Shown here one piece after another: positions 47,815 through 57,494 of a DNA stretch of 64,000 nucleotides. The stretch's first letter is position 1. Each line of letters starts with the position of its first letter. The DNA lies in assembly GCF_001434815.1 (NCBI RefSeq), contig NZ_AZDU01000002.1, positions 1-64,000 on the forward strand, read 5' to 3'. The stretch is from Lactobacillus equicursoris DSM 19284 = JCM 14600 = CIP 110162 (GTDB lineage: Bacteria; Bacillota; Bacilli; Lactobacillales; Lactobacillaceae). Made by a program: the position numbers and the translations under genes. The notes beneath the pieces were generated by a model that saw nothing but the letters and a program-made list of their open reading frames with translations, searched no databases and was not told the DNA's origin.

Positions 47815-47838
47815 AAAAAAGCGCCCTAAGGCGCTTTT
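47815..47838 (-). terminator. Terminator-like hairpin between rbfA and truB
   Basis: AAAAGCGCC/GGCGCTTTT with loop TTAG and a T tract on the minus strand, only 24 bases before the truB start. No separate truB promoter fits between, so truB and ribF probably depend on read-through. Confidence 0.75.
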
Positions 47839-47840
47839 CC

Positions 47841-48203
47841 CTAATTTTGTCGATCTTGTTCTTGCTTTTTGAGGTCTGCCAGCAAACGATCGATCTTGCT
47901 ACCGTAAATTACGGATTGGTCGCGCTTGAAAATCAGTTCTGGAACCTTGTACATGGTCAGGCTTTGCCCGAGCAAGTGCCGCATGGTTCCCTTAGCCTTT
48001 TCCAAACCGGCTTCAGCTTCTTTTTGCTTGTCTTCGTCTTCAGTCAGCAAGCTGTAGTAAACAGTAGCATATGAAAAATCATTGCTGCATTCCACTGCAG
48101 TAAAGGTGACATCGCTAACGCGAGGATCGCGGATATTCTTGCGAATAATCTTGGTCAATTCGCGCAGGATTTCGCCTTCAACTCGTCCTTTTCTATGCTT
48201 CAT
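47841..48203 (-). CDS. rbfA: Ribosome-binding factor A
   Basis: Helps mature the 5' end of 16S rRNA in the 30S subunit. 120 residues, KH-like fold: RVEGEILRELTKII, DPRVSDVTFTAVECSNDFSYATVYYS, and VPELIFKRDQSVIYGSKID. GGGAGG precedes the ATG. Follows infB by 11 bases. Confidence 0.96.
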   Translation of the reverse strand: MKHRKGRVEGEILRELTKIIRKNIRDPRVSDVTFTAVECSNDFSYATVYYSLLTEDEDKQKEAEAGLEKAKGTMRHLLGQSLTMYKVPELIFKRDQSVIYGSKIDRLLADLKKQEQDRQN

Positions 48204-48214
48204 TTAAGCCTCCC

Positions 48215-50701
48215 TTAGCTTGGCTTTACTTCTTGCATTTCGTAGGCTTCTAATTCGTCGCCTTCCTTGATGTCGTTGTAGTTTTCAATGGTCAAACCAC
48301 AGTCAAAGCCAGCCTTAACTTCCTTGACGTCATCCTTGAAGCGGCGCAGTGAGGCAATCTTGCCATCGTACTTAACAACGCCGTCGCGGATAACCCGGAT
48401 ACCGGATTCCTTGGTTACGTAGCCGTTATCCACAAAGGCACCAGCAATGGTCCCGATCTTGGAAACCTTCCAAGTTTCCCGAACAGTCAAGTTACCGATA
48501 ACCTTTTCTTCGTAAGTTGGTTCAAGCAGACCTTGCATTGCGGCCTTCACGTCGTCGATCGCCTTGTAGATGATGCTGTAAAGGCGGATATCTACGCTTT
48601 CACCGGCAGCCTGGCTCTTAGCGGTAGCGGTTGGCCGAACGTTGAAACCGATGATAACGGCGTTTGAAGCACTAGCCAAGGTTACGTCACTTTCGTTGAT
48701 GGCACCAACGCCGGAGTGAATAATGTTAACCCGGACGCCTTCAACGTCAATCTTTTGCAAGGATTGGCCCAGGGCTTCAGCAGAACCTTGAACGTCAGCT
48801 TTCAAGACGATGTTGACGCTCTTCATGCTTTCCCGCTTCATAGTGTCAAAGAGGTTGTCCAGGGTCACGTGCTGAGTGTTTTCACGCTGCTTTTGCAGAG
48901 ATTGCTGTGCACGGGCTTCACCAACGGCACGGGCCGTCTTTTCATCATCAAAGACAACCAACTTGTCGGCTGATTCTGGCACGTCGTTCAAACCAGTAAT
49001 TTCTACTGGCATGGCTGGCGTAGCCTTCTTAACCTGGTGACCCTTGTCATTGGTCATGGTCCGGACGCGGCCGAAGGTGTCGCCGACAACGATTGGGTCA
49101 CCGACTCTTAAAGTACCTTGTTGGATCAAGACGTCGGCAACAGGGCCCTTGCCTCTTGACAGACGGGCTTCAACCACCGTACCAATGGCCTTTTGCTTAG
49201 GGTCAGCCTTCAATTCCAGCATGTCGGCTTCCAGGATGATGTTTTCCAAAAGCTCGTCAATTCCCATGCCAGTCTTGGCTGAAATGTTGACGAAGATGGT
49301 AGAGCCGCCGTAAGCTTCTGGAATCAGTTCGTACTGCATCAATTGTTCAGTAACGTGGGCAGGGTTAGCGCCTGGGCGGTCCATCTTGTTGATGGCCACG
49401 ATGATTGGCACGCCCGCACTCTTGGCGTGGTCGATGGCTTCAATGGTCTGAGGCATTACCCCGTCGTCTGCGGCAACGATCAAAACAACAATGTCAGTGA
49501 TTTCAGCACCGCGGGCCCGCATGCTGGAGAAGGCCGCGTGACCTGGAGTGTCCAAGAAGGTAATCAAACGGTCGTTGATCCGAACTTGGTAGGCCCCGAT
49601 GTTCTGGGTGATCCCACCGGCTTCGTGTTCAGATACCCGGGTGTGACGCAGGCGGTCAAGCAAGGTCGTCTTACCGTGGTCAACGTGACCCATGATGGTA
49701 ACAACTGGTGGTCGAACCACTTGGTTATCTGAGTTCTTAGAAGCTTCCATTTCTTGAGCAAAGATGTTGTCAATGTCGGAAATGTCTTCATGAACCTTTT
49801 CAACGGCTTCAATGCCGTAGTCAGCTGCCAAAAGTTCGATCGTATCCTTGTCCAAAGATTGGTTTTGGTTGGTCATGATCCCCAGCATGAAGAGCTTCTT
49901 CACGATTTCAGCTGGTTCTCTGTGCAAGATCTTGCCCAAGTCTTGAGCGTTCATGCCTACTTCGTATTCGAAGCTTTCTGGTAATGGACGTTCCTTTCTT
50001 TGGGTAACTGGCTTTTTAGCTTGAGGAGCATTTTGGTGCTTCTTGTTCTTGCGCTTGCGGCGTTCGCTCCGGTCGCTTGAACCATTTCGGCCGCGGTCTT
50101 GGAAAGCATTTTGCCCCTTACGGCCAGGCTTGCCAGTGTTGCCGCGGCGGCGGTCCTTGTTTTCTGGAAGCGGAGCACTGGCAAAGTCAGGACGAGCAGC
50201 TGGACGGGAGTTGTTTCTTGAAGCAGGACGTCTGTCTGAACGTTCGTTTCTAGAGCCTTCGCTCTTTTCTTGCCCTTGCTTCAGGCGAGCTGGGGATGGC
50301 TTCAAGATCTTTGGCCCCCGCACCTTAGGTGCTTCAGCAGTTTCGACCTTCTTGACTTCAGCCTTCTTCACTTCTGGCTTAGCTTCTTCAGCCGGCTTAT
50401 TCAAGGACTTCCTGTATTCCTTCTTAGCCGCTTGGCTTTGTTCATTTAACTGAACTTCATCGGCTCTTTGCTTTTGCTTCAAGTCTTTGAGCAGGTCTTG
50501 AGCTGCAGGACGCCGGCGTCTAGCTTGATCATTGCCGGAGTGGTTGCGGCGACGACGTTGGCCAGGCTTTTTGTTTTCAGTCTTCTTTTCGCCCTTGCGA
50601 ATGGCGCTGACTGAGATCTTCAGCTTGCCGCTCTTACCGCTATTTTTCTTGCTTTCCATGCCCAATTCCTTTGAAGTTTCGTTTTCTTGTTTCTTGGTCA
50701 T
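48215..50701 (-). CDS. infB: Translation initiation factor IF-2
   Basis: GTPase that places initiator tRNA on the 30S subunit. 828 residues: a long charged, low-complexity N-terminal region (about 1-245) rich in Lys, Arg and Ala; the IF2-N helical domain; G domain with [10 protein letters not shown] (about 336-345), [18 protein letters not shown] and NKMD; then domains II-IV. The N-terminal region is shorter than in many bacteria but normal for lactobacilli. AGGAG precedes the ATG. Confidence 0.98.
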   Translation of the reverse strand: MTKKQENETSKELGMESKKNSGKSGKLKISVSAIRKGEKKTENKKPGQRRRRNHSGNDQARRRRPAAQDLLKDLKQKQRADEVQLNEQSQAAKKEYRKSLNKPAEEAKPEVKKAEVKKVETAEAPKVRGPKILKPSPARLKQGQEKSEGSRNERSDRRPASRNNSRPAARPDFASAPLPENKDRRRGNTGKPGRKGQNAFQDRGRNGSSDRSERRKRKNKKHQNAPQAKKPVTQRKERPLPESFEYEVGMNAQDLGKILHREPAEIVKKLFMLGIMTNQNQSLDKDTIELLAADYGIEAVEKVHEDISDIDNIFAQEMEASKNSDNQVVRPPVVTIMGHVDHGKTTLLDRLRHTRVSEHEAGGITQNIGAYQVRINDRLITFLDTPGHAAFSSMRARGAEITDIVVLIVAADDGVMPQTIEAIDHAKSAGVPIIVAINKMDRPGANPAHVTEQLMQYELIPEAYGGSTIFVNISAKTGMGIDELLENIILEADMLELKADPKQKAIGTVVEARLSRGKGPVADVLIQQGTLRVGDPIVVGDTFGRVRTMTNDKGHQVKKATPAMPVEITGLNDVPESADKLVVFDDEKTARAVGEARAQQSLQKQRENTQHVTLDNLFDTMKRESMKSVNIVLKADVQGSAEALGQSLQKIDVEGVRVNIIHSGVGAINESDVTLASASNAVIIGFNVRPTATAKSQAAGESVDIRLYSIIYKAIDDVKAAMQGLLEPTYEEKVIGNLTVRETWKVSKIGTIAGAFVDNGYVTKESGIRVIRDGVVKYDGKIASLRRFKDDVKEVKAGFDCGLTIENYNDIKEGDELEAYEMQEVKPS

Positions 50702-50705
50702 TAGA

Positions 50706-50996
50706 TCACACTCCTTCTTTGATCTTTGCTAGCAGGGCCTTGGCAAAACCTTGATCGGTTAATGCTAAAACCTTGCGTCTTTTACCTACTGCTTGTGAGA
50801 TTTCATCCGCGCTAAAGGCGTCAACCACGGGAATTGGCCGGTCATTTAGGGCAGCTAAGACCTCTTTATGGCTATTTTCTGCCAGATCGCTGGCAATAAT
50901 GATACATTTAAGCTTGCCTTTTTTGATTTCGCCGATAACCAGCTCCGTTCCAGAAACAGTCTTCCTGGCACGCGTAGCCAGTCCCAGCAAATTCAA
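50706..50996 (-). CDS. ylxQ: L7Ae-like K-turn RNA-binding protein YlxQ
   Basis: About 96 residues of the ribosomal L7Ae/L30e family, with [28 protein letters not shown] and a kink-turn-binding fold. It probably binds rRNA or another K-turn RNA. The first usual start in frame is TTG 50996, but it has no ribosome site, and the residues just upstream in frame (NNNRQKA) look like the normal family N-terminus. The only start-like codon that would include them is ATA 51018-51020, overlapping the ylxR stop (ATAA). The true start may thus be 51020. Confidence 0.88.
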   Translation of the reverse strand: MNLLGLATRARKTVSGTELVIGEIKKGKLKCIIIASDLAENSHKEVLAALNDRPIPVVDAFSADEISQAVGKRRKVLALTDQGFAKALLAKIKEGV

Positions 50997-51016
50997 GGCT
51001 TTTTGTCGATTGTTAT

Positions 51017-51316
51017 TTATTTTTTATCACCAAATAATTCTTTTCTTGCCTTCTGGTGATCCACGTATTCAAAGAGCTCTTGGTAAAAGTCATCTGACAC
51101 CTTTACCCCCAAGCTCCTTTCCAAGACCTTGGACTTTTGGGCAGCCGCGATCTTGTCTGGCTCTAAGGACACATATGCCCCGCGGCCTGACTTCTTGCCG
51201 GTTGGATCAACAGAAACGTTCTTTTCCTTATCGACGACGATCCGCACCAATTCCTTCTTGGGCTGCATGGTGTCAGTCAATAAGTCCTTCCGCATTGGGA
51301 TTTTTCTCTTTTTCAA
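51017..51316 (-). CDS. ylxR: YlxR/RnpM-family RNA-binding protein
   Basis: 99 residues with IPMRKDLLTDTMQPKKELVRIV, the family motif PTGKKSGRGAYVS and a helical end. Reported in B. subtilis to bind and modulate RNase P RNA (RnpM); also described as a nucleoid-associated regulator. Start is TTG 51316, five bases after AGGTG, giving the standard KKRKIPMRK opening. Sits between nusA and ylxQ as in most Firmicutes. Confidence 0.95.
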   Translation of the reverse strand: MKKRKIPMRKDLLTDTMQPKKELVRIVVDKEKNVSVDPTGKKSGRGAYVSLEPDKIAAAQKSKVLERSLGVKVSDDFYQELFEYVDHQKARKELFGDKK

Positions 51317-51324
51317 AAAATCAC

Positions 51325-52536
51325 CTATTCTTCTTCATCATCAGTGGCGTCAGCATCTTCAGCTGCTTCAGTGCCGAGGTCTTCTGCATCTGCTTGTACT
51401 TGAGAATCATTGTCTTCAGCAGTTTCTACGTCTGCAGTTTCTACTGCGCCTTCTGCTTCTGCATCTTCGTCTTCAACGTCGCTTTCGTCAACGAATTCAA
51501 CTTCTGATTCTGGACGGATGTCGATCTTGTAGCCAGTAAGGCGGGCTGCCAGACGAACGTTTTGCCCCTTCTTGCCGATGGCCAAGGACAATTGGTAGTC
51601 AGGCACGATGACAAAGGCCTTCTTTTCGTCTTCATCGTCTTCAAATTGAACGGCGATGACTTCAGCTGGGTTCAAGGCGTTAGCGATGTAGTCAGATGGA
51701 TCGTCTTCGTATTGGACGATGTCGATGTTTTCCCCGCCTAATTCGTTAACCACGTTTTGGACACGGGTCCCTCTTGGGCCAACGCAGGTCCCAACAGGAT
51801 CAATGTTAGGATCGTTAGACTTAACAGCGATCTTAGTTCTTTCGCCGGCTTCGCGGGCGATAGACATGATTTCTACCGTACCGTCGAAGATTTCAGGAAC
51901 TTCTTGTTCAAAAAGTCGCTTAACAACGTCTGGAGCCGTCCGAGAAACTCGGATTTGAGCACCCTTGCCGTCAGCCCCAACCTTGGTTACCAAAACGCGT
52001 ACCTTGTCTTGTGGGTTGTAGTGTTCGCCAAGGATGGTGTCGTGCTTGATGTCCATCACAGCTTCAACGTTGCCAATCATGACGTAGACAAAGCGGTTGT
52101 CGGTTCTTTCAACAGTACCCGTTACTAGTTCATCTTCGTATTGGGAGTATTCGTTGACAATGTGGGCATTTTCAGCTTCGCGCAGTCTTTGCATAACGAC
52201 TTGCTTGGCAGTTGCCGCAGCAGTTCTACCAAAGTTCTTTGGCGTTACTTCAAACTTGATGGTGTCGCCAACTTCGTAAGCCCGGTTGATGGCCAAGGCG
52301 TCCTTCAAGCTGACTTCGACGCGTTCGTCTTGCACTTCGTCAACGACCGTCTTGATAGCCATTACCTTGAAGTCGCCCTTCTTTTCATTGAAGTCGATTT
52401 CCACGTTTTCGGCTTGGCCGTAGTTCTTCTTGTAAGCCGCAGCTAAGGCCGCCTTCATGGCTTCAACGATAACTTCTTGTTTGATGCCCTTGGTCTTTTC
52501 TAAGACATCAAAGGCTTCTAGCATTTCTTTTGACAT
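51325..52536 (-). CDS. nusA: Transcription termination/antitermination factor NusA
   Basis: RNA-polymerase-binding factor. 403 residues: N-terminal polymerase-binding domain (1-130), S1 domain (LVTGTVERTDNRFVYVMIG), and two KH domains with GPRGTRVQNVVNELGGE and GKKGQNVRLAARLTGYKIDI. The tail (about 350-403) is very acidic (EDADATDDEEE), unlike the short end of B. subtilis NusA. Start is ATG 52536, giving the family MSKEM opening; the in-frame TTG 52572 would overlap rimP. Confidence 0.97.
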   Translation of the reverse strand: MSKEMLEAFDVLEKTKGIKQEVIVEAMKAALAAAYKKNYGQAENVEIDFNEKKGDFKVMAIKTVVDEVQDERVEVSLKDALAINRAYEVGDTIKFEVTPKNFGRTAAATAKQVVMQRLREAENAHIVNEYSQYEDELVTGTVERTDNRFVYVMIGNVEAVMDIKHDTILGEHYNPQDKVRVLVTKVGADGKGAQIRVSRTAPDVVKRLFEQEVPEIFDGTVEIMSIAREAGERTKIAVKSNDPNIDPVGTCVGPRGTRVQNVVNELGGENIDIVQYEDDPSDYIANALNPAEVIAVQFEDDEDEKKAFVIVPDYQLSLAIGKKGQNVRLAARLTGYKIDIRPESEVEFVDESDVEDEDAEAEGAVETADVETAEDNDSQVQADAEDLGTEAAEDADATDDEEE

Positions 52537-52555
52537 AAGTTTTGGGTCACTCTTT

Positions 52556-53032
52556 CTAAAATTCGATTGCAAAACGCGCGTTAGCTACTTGCTTACGGGG
52601 AATAGTAATGAGCTTGCGTCTCGTCTTGATCTTGATTTCAAGCTGAAGGTTTTCCTCGTCAATGTCCCGTAAAAAACCTTCAAAGACCTTTTCTCCTTCC
52701 AGCTTTTGGTAAAGACCAACATGAATATATTGGTCCTTGGCCTTTTCCCAGTCGGCGTCTTTCTTGATTGGCCGCTCAAGCCCAGGTGAAGAAAGTTCCA
52801 AAATGTATGGGTCTGGCAAGGGATCAGGTACTAATGAGTCTAATTTTTCTCCAACCAACTCACTCAGATCTGCAATCGTTTCAATGTCAATTCCGCCTGG
52901 CTGCTTGTCGACATAAAGGCGCAAGTAGTCTTGGCTCTTTTCTTTTACATATTCCAAATCAACCAGTTCACAGCCATGGTCGCTGATCACGGGTTCGATT
53001 GCTTCCTGGATTTTCGCTAAGTTTTTTGGCAA
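52556..53032 (-). CDS. rimP: Ribosome maturation factor RimP
   Basis: 30S assembly factor. 158 residues in two domains: alpha/beta ([56 protein letters not shown]) and an SH3-like C-terminal domain. TTG start, with GGAGG six bases upstream. First gene of the nusA operon; a promoter and an intrinsic terminator lie ahead of it. Confidence 0.96.
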   Translation of the reverse strand: MPKNLAKIQEAIEPVISDHGCELVDLEYVKEKSQDYLRLYVDKQPGGIDIETIADLSELVGEKLDSLVPDPLPDPYILELSSPGLERPIKKDADWEKAKDQYIHVGLYQKLEGEKVFEGFLRDIDEENLQLEIKIKTRRKLITIPRKQVANARFAIEF

Positions 53033-53047
53033 AATTTTCCTCCGTAA

Positions 53048-53075
53048 TAAAAAGAGTGAGCATCCCTGCTCACTC
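53048..53075 (-). terminator. Intrinsic terminator in the rimP-nusA leader
   Basis: Perfect stem GAGTGAGC/GCTCACTC with loop AGGGAT, followed by TTTTT on the minus strand. It can end polC transcripts, but it also lies about 20 bases after the predicted start of the rimP operon and so may act as an attenuator of that operon. Confidence 0.85.
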
Positions 53076-53101
53076 GAATTTACCTTATTCGAACTAAAGA
53101 A

Positions 53102-53130
53102 AATATATCACACTTTACGCAACTTGTAAA
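53102..53130 (-). promoter_or_regulatory. Predicted rimP-nusA operon promoter
   Basis: On the minus strand TTTACA (53130-53125), 17 bases, extended TGA then TATATT (53107-53102). The transcript would start near 53095, upstream of the terminator at 53048-53075. Confidence 0.65.
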
Positions 53131-53147
53131 GAGTTAGTACTTGTTGT

Positions 53148-56100
53148 CTAGAATAAAGACAGCTGGTTTTGGTCTGGCATCCCTTCAAGAACATTGTTGA
53201 CCTCAAAGAAGTCCATGATCTTTTGTGATACCTTGCCTCTTACCTGCAAGTCTTCCTTGGACAAAAATGGTGCTTCACTGCGGGCAGCGACGATCTGCTT
53301 GGCAGCGGAGTCACCCAGACCGTCAACGGCGTTAAATGGCGCCAAGATGGTGTGCTCGTCGACGATCTTGTAGGTCGTGGCTTCTGATTCATTGATGTCG
53401 ACCATCTTGAAGTTGATCCCGCGCTCGATCGCTTCATTGACCAGTTCCATGTAGGTTTGCAGGTCCTTTTCCAGCTTGGTAGCGGCATTGCCCTTTTCCT
53501 TAATCCGGCCAATCAGGGCCATCACAGAATTTTTACCATGGCTCATGGCTTCCAGGTCAACCTTGTCTGCTCTAACTGAGAAGTAGGCTGCGTAGTAGAC
53601 TTCTGGATAGTAGACCTTGAACCAGGCTACCCGCAGGGCCATCAGGATGTAGGCGGCCGCGTGGGCCTTCGGGAACATGTACTTGATCTTTAAGCAGGAT
53701 GGAATATACCAGTCAGGAATATTCTTGTTTTCCTTTAAGACTGCCATATTCTCGTCAGAAATTCCCTTCCCCTTACGAACGGTTTCCATGGTCCAAAAAG
53801 CGACTTCGTTAGGCACGCCCCAGTGGATCAAGTCGGTCATGATGTTGTCCCGGCAGCCGATTACCTCTTTCAAGGTACAAGTCCCGTTGTTGATCAGTTC
53901 TTCAGCATTGCCCAGCCAGACGTCGGTCCCGTGTGACAAACCTGAAATCTGCAAGAGTTCGGCAAAAGTTGACGGGTGGGTCTCTTCCAGCATCCCTCTA
54001 ACAAAGGGCGTCCCAAATTCAGGCAAGCCCAAGGTCCCAGTCTTAGAATTGATCTGCTCTGGCGTCACGCCTAAGGCTTCTGGGCTAGAGAAAAGCGACA
54101 TGACCTTCGGGTCATCGGTTGGCACCGTAACCGGGTCAATCCCGGACAAGTCCTGTAACATTCTGATCATGGTTGGGTCTTGGTGACCCAGGATGTCGAA
54201 CTTCAAGAGGTTGTCGTGAATCTGGTGGAAGTCAAAGTGGGTCGTCTTCCACTCCTTGGTCGTATCGTCTGATGGGTACTGCAAAGGCGTCAGTTCATAG
54301 ATGTCCTTGTCGTCTGGCAAAACGACGATCCCGGCTGGGTGCTGGCCCGTCGTGGCCTTTACCCCGGTAACCCCGATCGCCAGGCGATCAACTTCTGCGT
54401 TGTTCATCTTCAGCTCTGGGTGCTCGTCTTGGTAGTGCTTGGCATAGCCGATCGCCTTCTTATCGGCTAAAGTACCTACGGTACCGGCCTTAAAGGAGTG
54501 GTTAGGACCAAACATAACTCTGATGAAGTTGTGGGCGACTGGCTGGTAGTCACCCGAGAAGTTCAAGTCGATGTCGGGCACCTTGTCGCCGTGGAAGCCC
54601 AAGAAGGTTTCAAATGGGATGTTTTGCCCATCCTTGACCATCATGGTGCCGCAATTTGGACACTTTTCATCTGGCAGGTCAAAGCCGGATGCATATTCCC
54701 CATTTTCAAAGAACTTGGAGTACTTGCACTTTGGACAGCGGTAGTGTGGCGGCATTGGGTTGATCTCGGTGATCCCCATCATGGTGGCGACAAGACTAGA
54801 CCCAACAGAGCCCCGGGAACCAACCAGGTAGCCGTCTTTGACCGACTTGGCTACCAACTTTTGGGAAATCAGGTAAACAACCCCGTAGCCGTTACCGATG
54901 ATGGAATCAAGTTCACGCTTTAGGCGCGCTTCAATATTCTCTGGCAAGGGATCGCCGTATAATTCGTGAGCCTTGTCATAGGTCAATTGCCGCACCTGCT
55001 CAGCCGTATGCGGAATCTTTGGCGGGAAGGATTCGTCTTGAACTGGCTGCACCTGTTCAGCCATGTCCGCAATCTTGTTGGGATTGGTGATGACGATTTC
55101 TTTAGCGACGTCCTCGCCCAAAAAGGCAAATTCATCCAGCATTTCCTGGGTGGTGTAAAAGTGCAAATCTGGGTGCTTTTTGTTCCGATTTGGGTTGGCC
55201 CTTTGGGCAGCCAACAAGACATCGCGGTAAACTGCCTCATGTTTTTCGATGTAGTGGCTATCGCTGGTTGCGACCACTGGCTTGCCTAGTTCCTTGCCCA
55301 GTTTATAGATATTGGTCAAGATTTCTTCCAGCTGGGCTTCGTCCTTGATCAAACCGTCATTGATCAAGTCTTCATAGTTAGATGGCGGCTGAATTTCTAA
55401 GAAGTCATAGAATTCAGCCTTCTTTTTGGCTTCTTCATAGCCCTTTTGCATCATGGCGATGAAGACCTCACCCTGGCTGCAGGCAGAACCATATAAAAGG
55501 CCAGCGTGGAGGCGTCTTAATTCAGACTTTGGCGTTCTTAGGCCCTTGTAGTTGTACTTGATCCCAGCCAGGGAAACGAGTTCATATAGGTTACGCAGGC
55601 CGGGCTTTTGGTTCAAGGCCAAGATGGTCGTATGGGTCGGCCGAGCCCGCTTGTAGCCTTCGCCGTTGCTGTAGTCGTTCATCTTGCCCAGGTCATCTTC
55701 GCCGTACTTGGCATTAAAGGCATCCAGCAGCTTAAACATCAAGTACCCCGTCGCCTCGGCATCCTGGTTGGCCCGGTGGTGGTGCTCCAAGACCACATTG
55801 TACTTGCGGCAAAGGGAATCCAGAGTGTGCCGGGACTGCTCAGGGTGTAAAAGTCTAGACACTTCCAGGGTGTCGACAACCGGCTGGCTGATTTCTGGCA
55901 AATTGTTTCTTCTTAAAGCAGCATTGACGAAGCCCACGTCAAATTGAACATTGTGGCCGCAAAGCGGGTCATTCCCGTAGAAGTCCATAAACTGCTTGAT
56001 GACCACGTCTTCGTCATCGGCTGCCTGCACCATGTCATCGGTAATCGACGTCAAGTTGATGGTGGCTTCTGACAGCGGATGGTGGGGGTTGATGAATTTG

Positions 56101-57482
56101 TCAAAGCGCTCAATCACTTCCCCATTCTTCATCTTGACGGCCCCAATTTCAATGATGGTATCGTAAACAGAAGACAGACCAGTCGTCTCCACGTCGAAGA
56201 TAACGAATTCTTGGTCTTCATACTTCATGGAGGCAGGGTTTAATACAAGCAGGCCATGGTCATCTACCATGTTGGCTTCAAGGCCCATGATGACCTTGAT
56301 TCCCGCCTTTTTGCCGGCTTCAAAGGCGTTTGGCAAAGCCTGCAGGTCAGCGTGGTCAGTAATCCCGATTGCCTTTTGCCCAAAGGCCTTGGCGGTTTGG
56401 ATAATGTCTTTGACGTCAGCGGTTGCATCCAGCTGGGACATGTTAGTGTGGACATGCAGCTCTACGTGCTTGTCTTCGCCTTCATAAGTCTCCTGCCGGC
56501 CAATGTGCTTGGTTAATTCCATGCTGTAGATGTTAAAGACCAAGTCGTGGGCATATGGGTCGTCTTTTAGGCTGCCCTGCATCTTGATCCAGGTACCAGG
56601 CTTAACCCCTTGCAGGTATTCAATTTCTTCTTTATCTGAGTCCCGGACGAACTTTTTAAAGGAGATGGAACTAGTATAGTCGGTCATTTCCCCGGTAAAA
56701 ATAAAGGAGCCTGACCGTAATTCCTGCATTTCAGCCTTGAAGACGTGACCTTCAACGACCGCGCTGCGCTGGTCTTCAGACAAGTCTTTCAGCTGAGTAA
56801 TTTCGGCATTTTCGGCGATGGCGCCTGGACCAAAAGCGGTCCGCTTGCCTCGTCTGGCTGGGTATTTGGACTGGGGCTTGGGTTTTGGCTTATCCGGAGC
56901 ATTTTGGAAGGCCTGCTGCATGCTTTTTTCATGAGCTTCCACCAACTGGGCCAAACTATCAAAGTCGTTTTGGCTGCCCTGGCTGGACACTTCTGTCAGC
57001 AATTTGACATTGAAAAAGCCATAATTTCTTAGTTCCAAAGAGAATGAATCAAGCAACTGCTGTTCCAGAATCTTGTCCATCAGCTCGCCGTTAACCGGGA
57101 TCACCCAGCGCTGGCTGTCCAGGCGCGGCGTTTGCTCTGCCAAAAAGGCTTGAGCAGCCGGTTGGCTGGCCAGAGACTGTGAATTTTCGACAGCAAAATG
57201 CCAGTAGTCTGGAAGGTGCTGCTGGCTGCCATCAGCCGTTTCCACATAGAGGCTAACGTCGACAAAGTCGGCAAATTCATTTTTAATCGCAGTGTTTAAG
57301 GCGTTATAGGTCACAAATTGGAGGGGAGTATCAAAAAAAACGTGGATATCCCACCGACGTTCTTGACTGTAGACATCCACGTTTTTAATCTCTCCTGCCT
57401 GTAAAAGCGCCCCATCTTCCCCGTTCAGGGGGAAGTTCACCTGCTTTAAAAGCTTACGTAAAAGTTCGTTTTTATCAGTCAC
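53148..57482 (-). CDS. polC: DNA polymerase III alpha subunit, Gram-positive PolC type
   Basis: Main replicative polymerase with its own proofreading activity. 1444 residues: N-terminal region, OB domain (about 240-330), PHP domain (from HVELHVHTNMSQ, about 339) into which the DEDD exonuclease is inserted (FVIFDVETTG with Asp430 and Glu432; GHNVQFDVGF; HRANQDAEATGY), the rest of PHP, a four-cysteine zinc site (CPKC and CPNC, about 915-945) and polymerase core with PDIDLNFSGD (about 968), then C-terminal HhH region. GTG start with AGGA upstream. Follows proS. Confidence 0.98.
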   Translation of the reverse strand: MTDKNELLRKLLKQVNFPLNGEDGALLQAGEIKNVDVYSQERRWDIHVFFDTPLQFVTYNALNTAIKNEFADFVDVSLYVETADGSQQHLPDYWHFAVENSQSLASQPAAQAFLAEQTPRLDSQRWVIPVNGELMDKILEQQLLDSFSLELRNYGFFNVKLLTEVSSQGSQNDFDSLAQLVEAHEKSMQQAFQNAPDKPKPKPQSKYPARRGKRTAFGPGAIAENAEITQLKDLSEDQRSAVVEGHVFKAEMQELRSGSFIFTGEMTDYTSSISFKKFVRDSDKEEIEYLQGVKPGTWIKMQGSLKDDPYAHDLVFNIYSMELTKHIGRQETYEGEDKHVELHVHTNMSQLDATADVKDIIQTAKAFGQKAIGITDHADLQALPNAFEAGKKAGIKVIMGLEANMVDDHGLLVLNPASMKYEDQEFVIFDVETTGLSSVYDTIIEIGAVKMKNGEVIERFDKFINPHHPLSEATINLTSITDDMVQAADDEDVVIKQFMDFYGNDPLCGHNVQFDVGFVNAALRRNNLPEISQPVVDTLEVSRLLHPEQSRHTLDSLCRKYNVVLEHHHRANQDAEATGYLMFKLLDAFNAKYGEDDLGKMNDYSNGEGYKRARPTHTTILALNQKPGLRNLYELVSLAGIKYNYKGLRTPKSELRRLHAGLLYGSACSQGEVFIAMMQKGYEEAKKKAEFYDFLEIQPPSNYEDLINDGLIKDEAQLEEILTNIYKLGKELGKPVVATSDSHYIEKHEAVYRDVLLAAQRANPNRNKKHPDLHFYTTQEMLDEFAFLGEDVAKEIVITNPNKIADMAEQVQPVQDESFPPKIPHTAEQVRQLTYDKAHELYGDPLPENIEARLKRELDSIIGNGYGVVYLISQKLVAKSVKDGYLVGSRGSVGSSLVATMMGITEINPMPPHYRCPKCKYSKFFENGEYASGFDLPDEKCPNCGTMMVKDGQNIPFETFLGFHGDKVPDIDLNFSGDYQPVAHNFIRVMFGPNHSFKAGTVGTLADKKAIGYAKHYQDEHPELKMNNAEVDRLAIGVTGVKATTGQHPAGIVVLPDDKDIYELTPLQYPSDDTTKEWKTTHFDFHQIHDNLLKFDILGHQDPTMIRMLQDLSGIDPVTVPTDDPKVMSLFSSPEALGVTPEQINSKTGTLGLPEFGTPFVRGMLEETHPSTFAELLQISGLSHGTDVWLGNAEELINNGTCTLKEVIGCRDNIMTDLIHWGVPNEVAFWTMETVRKGKGISDENMAVLKENKNIPDWYIPSCLKIKYMFPKAHAAAYILMALRVAWFKVYYPEVYYAAYFSVRADKVDLEAMSHGKNSVMALIGRIKEKGNAATKLEKDLQTYMELVNEAIERGINFKMVDINESEATTYKIVDEHTILAPFNAVDGLGDSAAKQIVAARSEAPFLSKEDLQVRGKVSQKIMDFFEVNNVLEGMPDQNQLSLF

Positions 57483-57494
57483 GAGTTTTCAATC

